Below, piece after piece: positions 24,141-33,694 of a stretch of DNA of 41,084 nucleotides. The position numbers were made by a program, and so were the translations under genes. Numbering within the stretch: position 1 is the stretch's first letter; each line of letters opens with the position of its first letter. The DNA is taken from NCBI GenBank assembly GCA_947467375.1, contig CANIHL010000009.1, positions 1 to 41,084 of the forward strand, read 5' to 3'. The notes below the pieces were generated by a model. The model saw only the letters and a list, made by a program, of their open reading frames with translations. It ran no database searches and was not told the DNA's origin. Source of the DNA: Acidimicrobiaceae bacterium. GTDB taxonomy: Bacteria; Actinomycetota; Acidimicrobiia; Acidimicrobiales; Ilumatobacteraceae.

Positions 24141-25561
24141 TGTCAACTACAGCGCATCTAGATCTAGCAATGAAGCAGCGAATTCATGTTGTTGGTGTGG
24201 GTGGTCCTGGGATGAGTGCGATCGCACAAGTGTTGATTGAAATGGGTCATCGCGTTTCAGGAAGCGACATTAAAGAGTCAGAGACGATTGAACGACTGCG
24301 TGGAATTGGCGTTGGTATCAACATTGGCCACGATGCCGGTGTGGTTCACCACTGCGATGCGGTGACAGCATCGACAGCGATTCCCGCCAGGAATGTGGAA
24401 TTGACTGAAGCGCTCAACATCGGTGTCCCGGTACTCACCAGAGCACAGATGTTGGCTGCAATTTGCAGACAAAAACTTTCTGTTGGAGTTGCGGGTACGC
24501 ATGGCAAGACCACCACGTCGTCAATGCTGATGGCTGTGATGCGGGAAGCGCAACTGCATCCAAGTTTCATCATTGGTGGAGATGTGCGAGGAATTGGCAG
24601 TGGGGCATCGTGGGGTAGTGGCAAATACTTGGTTGTTGAAGCCGATGAAAGCGACGGAACGCACGAACAGCTTCCACTTGGGGCAGCAATCGTCACCAAC
24701 ATTGACGTTGACCATCTTGATCACTTCGCAACGTTTGACAACGTGGTTGAAAGTTTTGGCAGATTTCTCGATGGTATTGACGGACCAAAAGTCGTGTGTG
24801 CCGATGATGAATCGCTCGTACAGCTTGCATCGACGCGTGGCGTGACGACCTATGCGCTCCATGCTCCAGCACGGTTTACTGCCCACAACGTGAAGTTCTT
24901 GGAAGGCGGGTCGACTTTTGATGTGCGTCATCACGAAGTTGCGGGCGATGCCGGAGTCGAGCTTGGATGCGTACATTTGCAGTTGCGCGGAGAACACAAT
25001 GTGTCAAACGCATTGGCGGTGATTGCACTCTCGGCACTTCTTGGGATTGATTTCGACGTTTGTGCAACAGCGCTGTCTGAATTCTCTGGTGTGTCCCGAA
25101 GATTCGACCAACGAGGAACCGATGACGGAGTGGTGTTCGTGGATGACTACGCGCATCTACCAACTGAAATTTCTGCTGTGTTGTCAAGTTGTACAGATGA
25201 ATCCGACACGTGGACTCGTGTGGTGGCTGTGTTCCAGCCCAATCGATTCAACCGCATGGAGCACATGTCGGATGCTTATGCCGACTGCTTTGCACATGCT
25301 GATCACGTGGTGATCACTGACATTTATTCTTCAGGTACAGCTCCAATTGCTGGAGTTACTGGCAAACTTGTCGTCGATGCCATCGTTCGCGCGAATCCAC
25401 AAATGTCAATTGCTTGGAAGCCGACGCGTGCTGAATTGATTCAGCATCTTGCCGTTGAGCTGCGTTCTGGTGACATGTGCATCTCTATGGGATGTGGCGA
25501 TATTGAAACTCTTCCCGACGAAGTGATGGCCGCGCGTCGCGCATTGCGAGGAGACGCGTGA
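24140..25561 (+). CDS. murC: UDP-N-acetylmuramate-L-alanine ligase MurC
   Basis: A 473-residue Mur ligase that adds L-alanine to UDP-MurNAc, the product of MurB. The nucleotide-binding GVGGPGMS is near residue 19 and the ATP-binding GTHGKTTT is at 119-126; EADESDGT and NIDVDHLDHF complete the central domain. I chose the ATG at 24140, which shares one base with the murG stop (TGATG); a GTG at 24137 is one codon upstream and also plausible. The stop overlaps the GTG of the murB-ftsQ fusion, so the enzymes making and using UDP-MurNAc are coupled. Confidence 0.96.
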   Translation: MSTTAHLDLAMKQRIHVVGVGGPGMSAIAQVLIEMGHRVSGSDIKESETIERLRGIGVGINIGHDAGVVHHCDAVTASTAIPARNVELTEALNIGVPVLTRAQMLAAICRQKLSVGVAGTHGKTTTSSMLMAVMREAQLHPSFIIGGDVRGIGSGASWGSGKYLVVEADESDGTHEQLPLGAAIVTNIDVDHLDHFATFDNVVESFGRFLDGIDGPKVVCADDESLVQLASTRGVTTYALHAPARFTAHNVKFLEGGSTFDVRHHEVAGDAGVELGCVHLQLRGEHNVSNALAVIALSALLGIDFDVCATALSEFSGVSRRFDQRGTDDGVVFVDDYAHLPTEISAVLSSCTDESDTWTRVVAVFQPNRFNRMEHMSDAYADCFAHADHVVITDIYSSGTAPIAGVTGKLVVDAIVRANPQMSIAWKPTRAELIQHLAVELRSGDMCISMGCGDIETLPDEVMAARRALRGDA

Positions 25562-27813
25562 GTACGCCACATCAACTTCGCCGTCCAGCATCGCCAGAGG
25601 CGATTGATCACGCCTTTGGCCTGTTCAATGCAAAGGCCAAACGAAATGTTGATCTATCGCAATACACCACATACAAAGTTGGTGGCACTGCAGCGCTGCA
25701 CATGACAGTTGCATCGATTGATGATTTGTACCTCGTGAGTGCGGTTCTCGCCGAAGTCGAACTTCCCATTTTGGTCATTGGTCGTGGAAGCAATTTGCTG
25801 GTCTCCGATTCTGGGTTTCAAGGTTTGGCGTTGACCATTGGCGGACTGGCTGACTATGTGGACTTGCCGAATCGTGAAGAAGACCCCGACGTTGAACCGA
25901 TTGCGTTGTTCGGTGGGTCTGTTGCTCTGCCTGTTGCTTCGCGACAAAGTGTTGCGCGTGGTCTAACGGGTTTTGAGTGGGGAGTAGGTGTTCCTGGATC
26001 AGTCGGCGGAGCGGTGCGCATGAATGCTGGCGGCCACGGTTCAGACATGGCTTCGTCGCTTACTTCTGTGCGCATGTTTCATTTACGCAAGGGACTTGAA
26101 GCCCATGTGAATGCAGTGGATCTCGGACTTCGATTTCGTGGCTCCGCGCTAGACGATCATCATGTGGTGCTCAGTGCAACCGTTGATCTTGAATGGTCGA
26201 AGTCGCAAGAAGCATCAGAGGCCGAGTTGCAAGAAGTGGTGCGCTGGCGTCGGGAGAATCAACCAGGTGGACAAAACGCAGGCTCGGTGTTTGTTAACCC
26301 TGAACCGGGCAAGGTGTCTGCTGGGGAAGTGATCGACGAACTTGGAATGCGTGGACTGCGCGTTGGTTCGGCTCAGGTTTCTGAAAAGCACGCCAACTTT
26401 ATTCAGGCAGATGAAAATGGCAGTGCGCACGATGTTGTTGCGCTGATGGCAGAAATCCGTCGTCGGGTGCGCGACGAGCGCGGGTACGTGTTGCGCAGTG
26501 AGATTCGACTTGTCGGATTCGAAGATGCGACGGATCCGGCAATCGTGGAGCTGCTCAACAAAGACTCCGAAGTTGGCGTTTCTACTATTCGACTCGAACA
26601 GGTCTTTGATAAATCTTCTACCGGCAATGAAACCACCGATGGAACGATTCCCGCCTCAGTGTTGAGTGGTGAAGTGATTCGAATTGTCGACTCTGATGTG
26701 TCGGAAGAAGTGCTCGACGAGTTGCGAGAGGCATTTGGTCGCGACGCAACGCGAGACATCACTCGTGATGCGACCATCGTTCCCATCACCAGCGCAACGA
26801 GCAATCCAACATCGTCGACGAAGGTTCCCGATGCAGAACCTGTGGTGCCAGCCGAACGTGTAGTGATTGTCGATGATGATCTGCGAATTGTGACCGATGA
26901 CGACTTCCCGGCAGACACCATGTCGCAGAGCGTGCACCGCGCACCAACATCTACTCGTGTAGCAATTTTTGATGACGAACTAATGCCAAGTGGAGAGATT
27001 GATTCTGACGGCAGTGTAAGCGGAGCCGTCATCATCGATGGCACGGCATGGACCGAAATTTCGCCGCTTCGTCGTTTCATAAATGGTGCAAAGCAACTGG
27101 TCAACATGCGCGGCGTTAATCGTCGCAAGCAACTACTTGTTGTTGGTGGTTCGCTAGTCGCCTTTGTGGTTTTTGTACTCATTGTGCTTGCCTCACCAAT
27201 CGTCGCCGTGCGCAACATTGATATTGAAGGCGTGAAGTACGCGAACTCCACATTGATCGAAACTGTGTCAAAGAGTTTGCGTGGCAAGTCGGTACTCACC
27301 GTTGACACCAATGCTGCGCAGAAATTGTTGGAGACCGATCCGTGGATCGAGTCAGTCCGGATCAAGACGTATTTGCCGGGACGTGCTGTCATCGAAATTA
27401 ACGAGCGCGTGCCAGTTGCTTGGTTCTTAGGTGTAGATAACCAGGGCAGGGTGATTGATCAAGAGGGTCGTGTGCTTGCTGTGGTGAATGGTCGCCCAAC
27501 CGAATACATGCTGATCGATGGCACTGGTCCCAATTTGATTGCTGGCGCTATGGCCTCTGAGTCCTATACGGCAGCCGCGCAATTGGCGATGTCGCTGCCA
27601 GATGAAATTCGGCCAGTCGTAAAAAACATGGGCGTAAATGGCCCTAATCAGGTGACGATGACCCTGTTGACTGGGGCGGTAGTGAAGTTCGGAGAACCCA
27701 TTGACCTGCGAAACAAGCTCGTCAATGTTGTTGTCATCCTTCGCCGTCGGGACATTAACCAGATTGCGGGTATCGATGTGTCGTCGGGAACCCCTGTGGT
27801 GTCCTCGCCATAA
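25558..27813 (+). CDS. MurB-FtsQ fusion protein (UDP-MurNAc dehydrogenase joined to divisome protein FtsQ)
   Basis: One uninterrupted 751-codon frame. Residues about 31-320 are MurB (FAD enzyme reducing enolpyruvyl-UDP-GlcNAc): YTTYKVGG, GRGSNLLV (75-82), GVPGSVGGAVRMNAG, the active serine in GSVFVNP (Ser243) and Glu315 in SEIRLVG. Residues about 321-520 are a low-complexity acidic linker. Residues about 525-548 are a transmembrane helix, 549-617 a POTRA domain (VRNIDIEGVKYA to VIEINERVP), and 618-745 the FtsQ-type beta domain with WFL and the DQEGRVL segment. All MurB residues needed for catalysis appear present. The position is that of separate murB and ftsQ in related clusters. GTG start at 25558 overlaps the murC stop. 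Internal initiation giving free FtsQ cannot be excluded. Confidence 0.93.
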   Translation: MSTPHQLRRPASPEAIDHAFGLFNAKAKRNVDLSQYTTYKVGGTAALHMTVASIDDLYLVSAVLAEVELPILVIGRGSNLLVSDSGFQGLALTIGGLADYVDLPNREEDPDVEPIALFGGSVALPVASRQSVARGLTGFEWGVGVPGSVGGAVRMNAGGHGSDMASSLTSVRMFHLRKGLEAHVNAVDLGLRFRGSALDDHHVVLSATVDLEWSKSQEASEAELQEVVRWRRENQPGGQNAGSVFVNPEPGKVSAGEVIDELGMRGLRVGSAQVSEKHANFIQADENGSAHDVVALMAEIRRRVRDERGYVLRSEIRLVGFEDATDPAIVELLNKDSEVGVSTIRLEQVFDKSSTGNETTDGTIPASVLSGEVIRIVDSDVSEEVLDELREAFGRDATRDITRDATIVPITSATSNPTSSTKVPDAEPVVPAERVVIVDDDLRIVTDDDFPADTMSQSVHRAPTSTRVAIFDDELMPSGEIDSDGSVSGAVIIDGTAWTEISPLRRFINGAKQLVNMRGVNRRKQLLVVGGSLVAFVVFVLIVLASPIVAVRNIDIEGVKYANSTLIETVSKSLRGKSVLTVDTNAAQKLLETDPWIESVRIKTYLPGRAVIEINERVPVAWFLGVDNQGRVIDQEGRVLAVVNGRPTEYMLIDGTGPNLIAGAMASESYTAAAQLAMSLPDEIRPVVKNMGVNGPNQVTMTLLTGAVVKFGEPIDLRNKLVNVVVILRRRDINQIAGIDVSSGTPVVSSP

Positions 27814-27827
27814 GAAGACCCCTGATG

Positions 27828-27867
27828 CGAGGCTTCCCGTATGGGGAGTGTTGGTCAACTAGCCTCG
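27828..27867 (+). other. Nested hairpin in the ftsZ leader
   Basis: CGAGG (27828-27832) can pair with CCTCG (27863-27867), and within it TTCCC (27834-27838) can pair with GGGGA (27843-27847) around a four-base loop. It lies just after the murB-ftsQ stop in the 117-base spacer before ftsZ and could be a processing site, attenuator or stabilising leader. No T run follows, so termination is not indicated. Confidence 0.35.
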
Positions 27868-27930
27868 TGAACGACGTCATGTAAGGCGTTTCGCATATAT
27901 CGAGTAATCGTTAACGGAGGCATGAACAAA

Positions 27931-29034
27931 ATGGCTGGAGCACCGCACAACTTTCTTGCAGTGATCAAAGTGATTGGCGTGGGTGGCGGCGGTATCAATG
28001 CCGTACAGCGCATGATCGACTCCGGAATGAAGGGCGTTGAGTTCATTGCGATTAACACTGACGCACAGGCGCTCATGATGAGCGACGCAGAAGTGAAAAT
28101 CGACATCGGCCGTGAATTCACTCGTGGACTTGGTGCAGGTAGCGATCCTGAAGTCGGTCGTGAAGCAGCCGAGTCAAGTCGTGCAGAAATTGAAGAACTT
28201 GTTGCTGGCGCAGACATGGTGTTCATCACTGCAGGTGAAGGTGGCGGAACAGGAACTGGTGCCGCTCCGGTCATTGCAGAAATTTCGCGCGCAGCGGGTG
28301 CACTCACCGTTGGCATCGTGACACGCCCATTTAATTTCGAAGGTCGTCGTCGTGCGTTGCAAGCAGAAGCAGGAATTTCCAAGCTTCGTGAAAAAGTGGA
28401 CACTCTGATCGTGATTCCAAACGAGCGCTTGCTCACCATTTCAAGTGACAAGACCAGTTTGTTGGCAGCGTTTGCAACAGCAGACCAGGTTCTGCTCGAT
28501 GGCGTAGTGGGAATCACCGGGTTGATCATGACCCCAGGTCTGATTAACACCGACTTTGCTGACGTGAAAATGATTCTGAAGAATGCTGGAACGTCACTGA
28601 TGGGAATCGGTCGTGGAACGGGAGACAATCGTGCAACGGTTGCTGCGAACGCCGCAATCAACTCGCCGTTGCTGGAATCCTCTGTTGAAGGTGCTCGCGG
28701 AATCTTGTTGAACATCGCTGGTCCTTCAGATCTCGGATTGTTCGAAGTGAACACTGCATCAGAAATCATCCATGCAGTTGCACACCCAGATGCAAACATC
28801 ATCTTCGGATCAGTAATCGACGATGAGCTTGTTGATGAAGTGAAGATCACTGTTATTGCTGCCGGTTTCGATCGTGGGGACAACACCAGTTCACGTCAGC
28901 GCGAACCGCGTGCTGTTGACACAGGTCGCATCCCTGAACAGCGTGGAAGTCGTTTGAAAGAGTTGTTCGGTGCTGGTGAAGACCCACTGCGCGACGATGA
29001 CGACGGTCTTGACGTTCCTTCGTTCTTGAAGTAA
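27931..29034 (+). CDS. ftsZ: Cell division protein FtsZ
   Basis: A 367-residue tubulin-like GTPase that forms the Z ring. The GTP-binding tubulin signature GGGTGTG is at 104-110 and the T7 catalytic loop NTDFAD at 206-211; the C-terminal peptide [11 protein letters not shown] is the usual binding site for SepF and other partners after a short variable linker. I chose the ATG at 27931 rather than 27922: GGAGG at 27916-27920 would be one base from 27922 but ten from 27931, and [14 protein letters not shown] matches the family start. FtsZ has its own 117-base spacer, consistent with a separate promoter. Confidence 0.97.
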   Translation: MAGAPHNFLAVIKVIGVGGGGINAVQRMIDSGMKGVEFIAINTDAQALMMSDAEVKIDIGREFTRGLGAGSDPEVGREAAESSRAEIEELVAGADMVFITAGEGGGTGTGAAPVIAEISRAAGALTVGIVTRPFNFEGRRRALQAEAGISKLREKVDTLIVIPNERLLTISSDKTSLLAAFATADQVLLDGVVGITGLIMTPGLINTDFADVKMILKNAGTSLMGIGRGTGDNRATVAANAAINSPLLESSVEGARGILLNIAGPSDLGLFEVNTASEIIHAVAHPDANIIFGSVIDDELVDEVKITVIAAGFDRGDNTSSRQREPRAVDTGRIPEQRGSRLKELFGAGEDPLRDDDDGLDVPSFLK

Positions 29035-29042
29035 CTCTCGCG

Positions 29043-29705
29043 TTGGATCAGCGCAGTGTTAGCGAGGCTGTTGCAGCGCTGCGTAATCGAATCACCCTTG
29101 CTGGTGGAACAGACGTAGCTCTTGTAGCGGTAACGAAAACGTTTGGTTCTGATGCGTGGCGGTTTGCCAAAGCTGCAGGTTGCCAAGCAGTTGGCGAAAA
29201 CTATGCCCAGGAAGTTGTTCAAAAAGCAGGTGAGGTGGCATTGTCCGACCGTTTGCCGGTGCACTTCATCGGCCAATTGCAGTCAAACAAAATCAAGCAG
29301 TTGGCTGACATTGTCGACGTTTGGCAGTCAATCGATCGGCTCTCGCTGTTAACCGAAATTGCTAAGCGAGTAACCCGGGCGGGTGTAGAGGTGATGCTCC
29401 AGGTAAATGTGACTGCTGAAGACGGAAAAGGTGGGTGCACGCCTGCCGAAGTGGGAGAGTTAACCCGTGCCGCACGTGACTTGGGCCTGACAGTTTCAGG
29501 ACTCATGGCGGTTGGCCCCACGAATGAAGACCCGATCGAGACCCGTTCAGCGTTTCGCACACTGCGCGCATTGGTCAATGAGCATGGCTTGCAACAGTGC
29601 AGTATGGGCATGACTGGCGACCTCGAGATTGCAGTCGAAGAGGGAAGCACCATGGTGCGTGTGGGATCAGCCCTGTTTGGCAACCGTCCATCACCGCATA
29701 GGTAA
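29043..29705 (+). CDS. YggS family pyridoxal phosphate-binding protein
   Basis: A 220-residue PLP homeostasis protein (PLPBP/YggS) with an alanine-racemase-like barrel. Lys32 in AVTKTF is the expected PLP-binding lysine; HFIGQLQSNK, GLMAVGP and SMGMTGD are family motifs, the last close to the usual SMGMSxD. It is found between ftsZ and sepF in many Gram-positive clusters. The start appears to be the TTG at 29043, 8 bases after the ftsZ stop. It has no known enzyme activity. Confidence 0.93.
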   Translation: MDQRSVSEAVAALRNRITLAGGTDVALVAVTKTFGSDAWRFAKAAGCQAVGENYAQEVVQKAGEVALSDRLPVHFIGQLQSNKIKQLADIVDVWQSIDRLSLLTEIAKRVTRAGVEVMLQVNVTAEDGKGGCTPAEVGELTRAARDLGLTVSGLMAVGPTNEDPIETRSAFRTLRALVNEHGLQQCSMGMTGDLEIAVEEGSTMVRVGSALFGNRPSPHR

Positions 29706-29712
29706 GTTGTTG

Positions 29713-29718
29713 TAACCT
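29713..29718 (+). promoter_or_regulatory. Candidate -10 element (TAACCT) for leaderless sepF mRNA
   Basis: TAACCT lies 7 bases before the sepF ATG at 29726 in the 20-base spacer after yggS. No Shine-Dalgarno sequence is present. This would give sepF an extra transcript independent of ftsZ. Confidence 0.4.
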
Positions 29719-29725
29719 CGTAGCG

Positions 29726-30280
29726 ATGTCAATGTTTAGACGAGCTATGGATTACCTGGGCCTTGGGCCAGATGACGCATACGACGATTACGACGCTTCA
29801 ATAGCCGTTGAGCGTCCATTGCCGCGCCGCCGACCAGAACCACGCGGACGTATGACCCGTCAAGAAGAAGAGTATGACGACTACGAAGAGTACGAAGATG
29901 ACATGGCTGACCAGCGTGCACCTCGTGCACCACGTGGTATGAACACCCGTGCACCGCAGCAGCGCGATGATTCCAGCGTGCAAGTTCGTCCGTCTACAGG
30001 CGCACAACGCGCGCAGCCAACCGTTCGACCGCTCTCGGCAAATTCTGCTCAGCCTGTTGAAGTACGACCAACGCGCTACGACCAAGCAAAAGAAGTTGCC
30101 GACTTGTTTAAGGGTGGTAACTCGGTGTTGCTGAATATTGGTTCGGCCGACAGCGAAGTGGCTCGACGCTTACTCGATTTCACCAGTGGGTTAATTTACG
30201 GAATGCAAGGCACCATGGAAAAGGTGTCCCCAGGCGTGTTCCTGATTAAGCCATTTGGCGCAAGTTCTCCGCGCGGCTGA
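29726..30280 (+). CDS. sepF: Cell division protein SepF
   Basis: A 184-residue SepF. The first dozen residues (MFRRAMDYLGLG) form the amphipathic membrane-binding helix, followed by a long acidic and proline/arginine-rich linker (about 15-105, with a DYEEYEDD stretch) and the C-terminal SepF fold (about 110-184) that contains VADLFKGGNSVLLNIG and RRLLDFTSGLIYG. SepF ties the FtsZ C-terminal peptide to the membrane and is the main FtsZ anchor in actinobacteria lacking FtsA; no ftsA is present here. An ATG two codons later is also possible. Confidence 0.94.
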   Translation: MSMFRRAMDYLGLGPDDAYDDYDASIAVERPLPRRRPEPRGRMTRQEEEYDDYEEYEDDMADQRAPRAPRGMNTRAPQQRDDSSVQVRPSTGAQRAQPTVRPLSANSAQPVEVRPTRYDQAKEVADLFKGGNSVLLNIGSADSEVARRLLDFTSGLIYGMQGTMEKVSPGVFLIKPFGASSPRG

Positions 30281-30281
30281 C

Positions 30282-30530
30282 GTGGATATTCGCGATATCG
30301 CGTGTGGCGCGATAACTCTTTTTACCTACTTGATATACGCGCGAGTGATTTTGTCGTGGTTTCCTGCAAGCCCAAATGGAGCCTTCGGACAAATTTCGCG
30401 CATCATTTATCAAATCACCGATCCGGTATTACTGCCTGTACGGCGAGCGCTCCCACTTGTTGGTCCTCTTGATTTGTCGCCAATCGTTGTGGTGATCGGA
30501 CTTTCCATTCTCCGCAGCGCCATTTGCTGA
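30282..30530 (+). CDS. YggT family membrane protein
   Basis: An 82-residue protein with two hydrophobic segments and the family motif YARVILSWFP, then ISRIIYQITDPVLLPVRR, then LDLSPIVVVIGL. YggT proteins are small membrane proteins placed next to sepF in many bacteria and are thought to affect envelope or division processes; the mechanism is unknown. The GTG at 30282, one base after the sepF stop, gives the expected N-terminus; an earlier in-frame start would overlap sepF. In related clusters divIVA follows this gene, but here ileS begins 42 bases later. Confidence 0.88.
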   Translation: MDIRDIACGAITLFTYLIYARVILSWFPASPNGAFGQISRIIYQITDPVLLPVRRALPLVGPLDLSPIVVVIGLSILRSAIC

Positions 30531-30558
30531 TTGCGGTGAACCGAGAGTAACGAAGTCG

Positions 30559-30564
30559 TACACT
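30559..30564 (+). promoter_or_regulatory. ileS: Candidate -10 element (TACACT) for leaderless ileS mRNA
   Basis: TACACT lies 8 bases before the ileS GTG at 30573, with no Shine-Dalgarno sequence. The 42-base spacer after yggT is too short for a T-box riboswitch, which often precedes ileS in other actinobacteria. Confidence 0.4.
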
Positions 30565-30572
30565 TACGCACC

Positions 30573-33500
30573 GTGACGTATCCGCAAGTTGATCCGCAGC
30601 CGAATTTTCCGGCAATTGAAACCGAAACGCTGAAGTTTTGGAAAGAGGACAACACCTTTGCTGCATCCGTCGAGCAGCATCCAACAACTGGCGATGCGTC
30701 AAATGAATTTGTGTTTTACGATGGCCCACCGTTTGCCAATGGGTTGCCGCACTACGGTCACTTGCTCACCGGATTCGTTAAAGATGCAGTGCCTCGATAT
30801 CAGACCATGCGAGGCAAGCGGGTAGAGCGTCGTTTTGGTTGGGATTGTCACGGCTTGCCAGCAGAAGCTGAGGCGGAGCGTCAGCTCGGAATTTCAGGTA
30901 CACAAGCAATTACCGATTACGGCATTGACAAGTTCAATGACTATTGCAAAGTTTCGGTGCTGCAGTACACAGCGGACTGGGAGCGATACGTCACTCGTCA
31001 GGCTCGTTGGGTTGATTTCTCGAACGATTACAAAACGCTCGACACCTCATATATGGAAAGCGTGATGTGGGCGTTTAAAACGCTGTGGGACAAGGGGCTT
31101 ATTTACGAAGGCTTCCGCGTGTTGCCGTACTCGTGGGCACTGGAAACTCCATTGTCTAATTCAGAGACGCGAATGGATGACGCTTACAAAATGGTGCAAG
31201 ACCCAGCGCTCACCGTGGCTTTTGCACTGGAGTCTGGTGACAACCTGTTGGCCTGGACGACGACGCCGTGGACACTGCCGAGCAACCTAGCTTTGGCAGT
31301 TGCGCCAGAGGTTGACTACGTACGCGTGCGTCATAACGGCAAGGTGTACATATTGGCTGAAGCACGGTTGGCTTCGTATGCAAAAGAACTCGACGGGGCA
31401 GAAGTACTTGGCACCGTTCGCGGATCTGAGCTCGTAGGTCAGCGCTACACGCCGCTGTTTCCGTATTTCGCCGATCATGCTGGAGCATTCCGTGTGTTTG
31501 GTGGTGACTTCGTTACTACCGAAGACGGAACTGGTGTAGTGCACATGGCACCTGGTTTCGGCGAAGACGACTATCAAGTGTGTAAAGACAACGGCATCGA
31601 ACTTGTTGTCCCAGTTAACAGTCGAGGCGAATTCACGCAAGAAGTTCCCGACTATGCGGGCATCCAAGTGTTTGAGGCAAACCCGCTCATCATTCGTGCG
31701 CTGAAAGAACGTGGAGTGGTGCTGCGTCACGAAACGTACGATCACTCATACCCGCATTGTTGGCGCACGGGTAAACCGCTTATCTACAAAGCGTTGAGCT
31801 CATGGTTCGTCAATGTGACAGCGGTGAAAGATCGAATGGTCGCATTGAACCAAGAAATTCGCTGGGTTCCAGAACACCTGAAAGACGGAAGCTTTGGAAA
31901 GTGGCTGGAAAATGCGCGCGATTGGAACATCAGTCGCAACCGTTTCTGGGGTTCGCCAATTCCCGTGTGGCGCAGCGACAACCCTGAATATCCGCGAATC
32001 GATGTGTACGGAAGCGTTGCCGAACTTGAGCGTGACTTTGGTGTGAAAGTTGCCGACTTGCATCGCCCTGTCGTGGACGACTTGGTACGACCAAACCCTG
32101 ATGACCCAACCGGCAAATCCATGATGCGTCGTGTGCCTGAAGTGTTGGACTGCTGGTTTGAAAGCGGATCAATGCCGTTTGCTCAAGTGCATTACCCATT
32201 TGAAAATCAAGAATGGTTTGAGCAACACAACCCTGGTGATTTCATCGTTGAATACATTGGGCAAACTCGTGGCTGGTTTTACACGTTGCACGTTTTGGCC
32301 ACTGCGCTATTCGATCGTCCTGCGTTTTCGACATGTGTGAGTCACGGCATTGTGCTTGGTGATGATGGTCAAAAAATGTCAAAGAGCCTGCGCAACTATC
32401 CAGACCCGATGGGCATATTTGACAGTTACGGCGCCGATGCGATGCGTTGGTACCTGCTGTCGTCATCAATTTTGCGCGGGTCTGATTTCGCGGTTACCGA
32501 AGAAGGCATTCGCGACACCGTGCGACAAGTGATGTTGCCGTTATGGAACAGCTGGTATTTCTTGTCGCTATACGCAAATGCCGATGGCAAGTCCGGCAAG
32601 GTTGACTACTCGTCCGACAACGTGTTGGACACGTACATCTTTTCAAAATTACATCACCTCGTTGTCGACACCACGGTCAGCATGGATGCATACGACTTGT
32701 TCAATGCGTGCCAACAGGTGCGTACATTCCTCGACGTACTAACGAATTGGTATATTCGCCGCAGCCGTAATCGCTTTTGGTCTGGCGATCAACAGGCGAT
32801 TGATACGTTGCATACTGTGCTCGATGTATTGACTCGAGTTGCAGCGCCGTTGTTGCCGCTGATCACCGAGCAGGTGTACATCGGTCTTACGGGCAATCGC
32901 AGTGTGCATCTCACGAAGTGGCCAGTGGCTACAGACATCCCGGTCGATAACGATTTGGTCGTTGTGATGGACCAGGTTCGCGACGTGTGTTCAACAACGT
33001 TGTCACTCCGCAAGTTGCATTCTCGTCGAGTGAGACTGCCGCTTGCCAGCCTGACGGTTGCATCGCCACTTGCTCTTGGCTTGCAGCCATTCGTCTCGAT
33101 CATCACCGAAGAGGTGAACGTGCGTGAAGTGAAGCTCACCGCTGATGTTGCAGGAGTTGCGCGCCACGAATTGCAAGTGGTGCCAGCAGCACTTGGACCA
33201 CGACTTGGTGGCGATACGCAAAAAGTGATTGTTGCTGTAAAGAAGGGCGACTGGACACAACAGGGAGATGTTGTGGTGGCCGGTGGCTACGAACTTCAAC
33301 CGCATGAATATCAACTGAAGTTGCTCGCCGCGGTAGGAGATGCCGAGTCAACTGCAAGTTCTGCATTGCCCGATGGCAAGGGAGTCGTGCTGCTCGATAT
33401 TGCGCTCACTCCAGAGCTTGTGGCAGAGGGCACTGCGCGCGACATTGTGCGGATTGTCCAGCAGACGCGCCGCGAGGCAGATCTTGCGGTGTCGGATCGA

Positions 33501-33671
33501 ATTCATTTGATCCTCGGACTGCCCGACGACGTTGCCCAGCAGGTGGCTCCGTTTGCCGACTACATCTGTGCAGAAACCCTTGCTGAGCGCCTGTCCTACA
33601 ATACGGACGCATCACGAACCACGGACTTGGATGGGACTCCCATTTATGTTGCCGTGGAACGACTACGGTGA
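30573..33671 (+). CDS. ileS: Isoleucyl-tRNA synthetase
   Basis: A 1032-residue class I aminoacyl-tRNA synthetase. The HIGH-type motif is HYGH (60-63) after PPFANGLP, the editing domain has [11 protein letters not shown], and the KMSKS motif is at 601-605. The C-terminus lacks the zinc-finger cysteines of the shorter bacterial form, and with its length this fits the eukaryote-like type found in actinobacteria. The GTG at 30573 has a -10-like hexamer 8 bases upstream. The GTG/TGA overlap at its end is probably not used, because the next gene has a better start 24 bases after the stop. Confidence 0.96.
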   Translation: MTYPQVDPQPNFPAIETETLKFWKEDNTFAASVEQHPTTGDASNEFVFYDGPPFANGLPHYGHLLTGFVKDAVPRYQTMRGKRVERRFGWDCHGLPAEAEAERQLGISGTQAITDYGIDKFNDYCKVSVLQYTADWERYVTRQARWVDFSNDYKTLDTSYMESVMWAFKTLWDKGLIYEGFRVLPYSWALETPLSNSETRMDDAYKMVQDPALTVAFALESGDNLLAWTTTPWTLPSNLALAVAPEVDYVRVRHNGKVYILAEARLASYAKELDGAEVLGTVRGSELVGQRYTPLFPYFADHAGAFRVFGGDFVTTEDGTGVVHMAPGFGEDDYQVCKDNGIELVVPVNSRGEFTQEVPDYAGIQVFEANPLIIRALKERGVVLRHETYDHSYPHCWRTGKPLIYKALSSWFVNVTAVKDRMVALNQEIRWVPEHLKDGSFGKWLENARDWNISRNRFWGSPIPVWRSDNPEYPRIDVYGSVAELERDFGVKVADLHRPVVDDLVRPNPDDPTGKSMMRRVPEVLDCWFESGSMPFAQVHYPFENQEWFEQHNPGDFIVEYIGQTRGWFYTLHVLATALFDRPAFSTCVSHGIVLGDDGQKMSKSLRNYPDPMGIFDSYGADAMRWYLLSSSILRGSDFAVTEEGIRDTVRQVMLPLWNSWYFLSLYANADGKSGKVDYSSDNVLDTYIFSKLHHLVVDTTVSMDAYDLFNACQQVRTFLDVLTNWYIRRSRNRFWSGDQQAIDTLHTVLDVLTRVAAPLLPLITEQVYIGLTGNRSVHLTKWPVATDIPVDNDLVVVMDQVRDVCSTTLSLRKLHSRRVRLPLASLTVASPLALGLQPFVSIITEEVNVREVKLTADVAGVARHELQVVPAALGPRLGGDTQKVIVAVKKGDWTQQGDVVVAGGYELQPHEYQLKLLAAVGDAESTASSALPDGKGVVLLDIALTPELVAEGTARDIVRIVQQTRREADLAVSDRIHLILGLPDDVAQQVAPFADYICAETLAERLSYNTDASRTTDLDGTPIYVAVERLR

Positions 33672-33694
33672 AGCGCCAAGTCAGGGAGGTAGCT

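Noticed and set aside
26403-27392. A 329-codon minus-strand frame opposite the murB-ftsQ fusion
   Set aside because: Ser/Thr-rich product with no recognisable domain, lying wholly opposite a frame with clear MurB and FtsQ motifs; typical shadow frame.
27855-28886. A 343-codon minus-strand frame opposite ftsZ
   Set aside because: Low-complexity Ser/Pro/Ala product opposite strongly conserved FtsZ coding sequence; shadow frame.
33668-33694. GTG at 33668 overlapping the ileS stop as the start of the lysine-rich gene
   Set aside because: The ATG at 33695 has a strong Shine-Dalgarno sequence at the right distance, while the nine extra residues show no family support.
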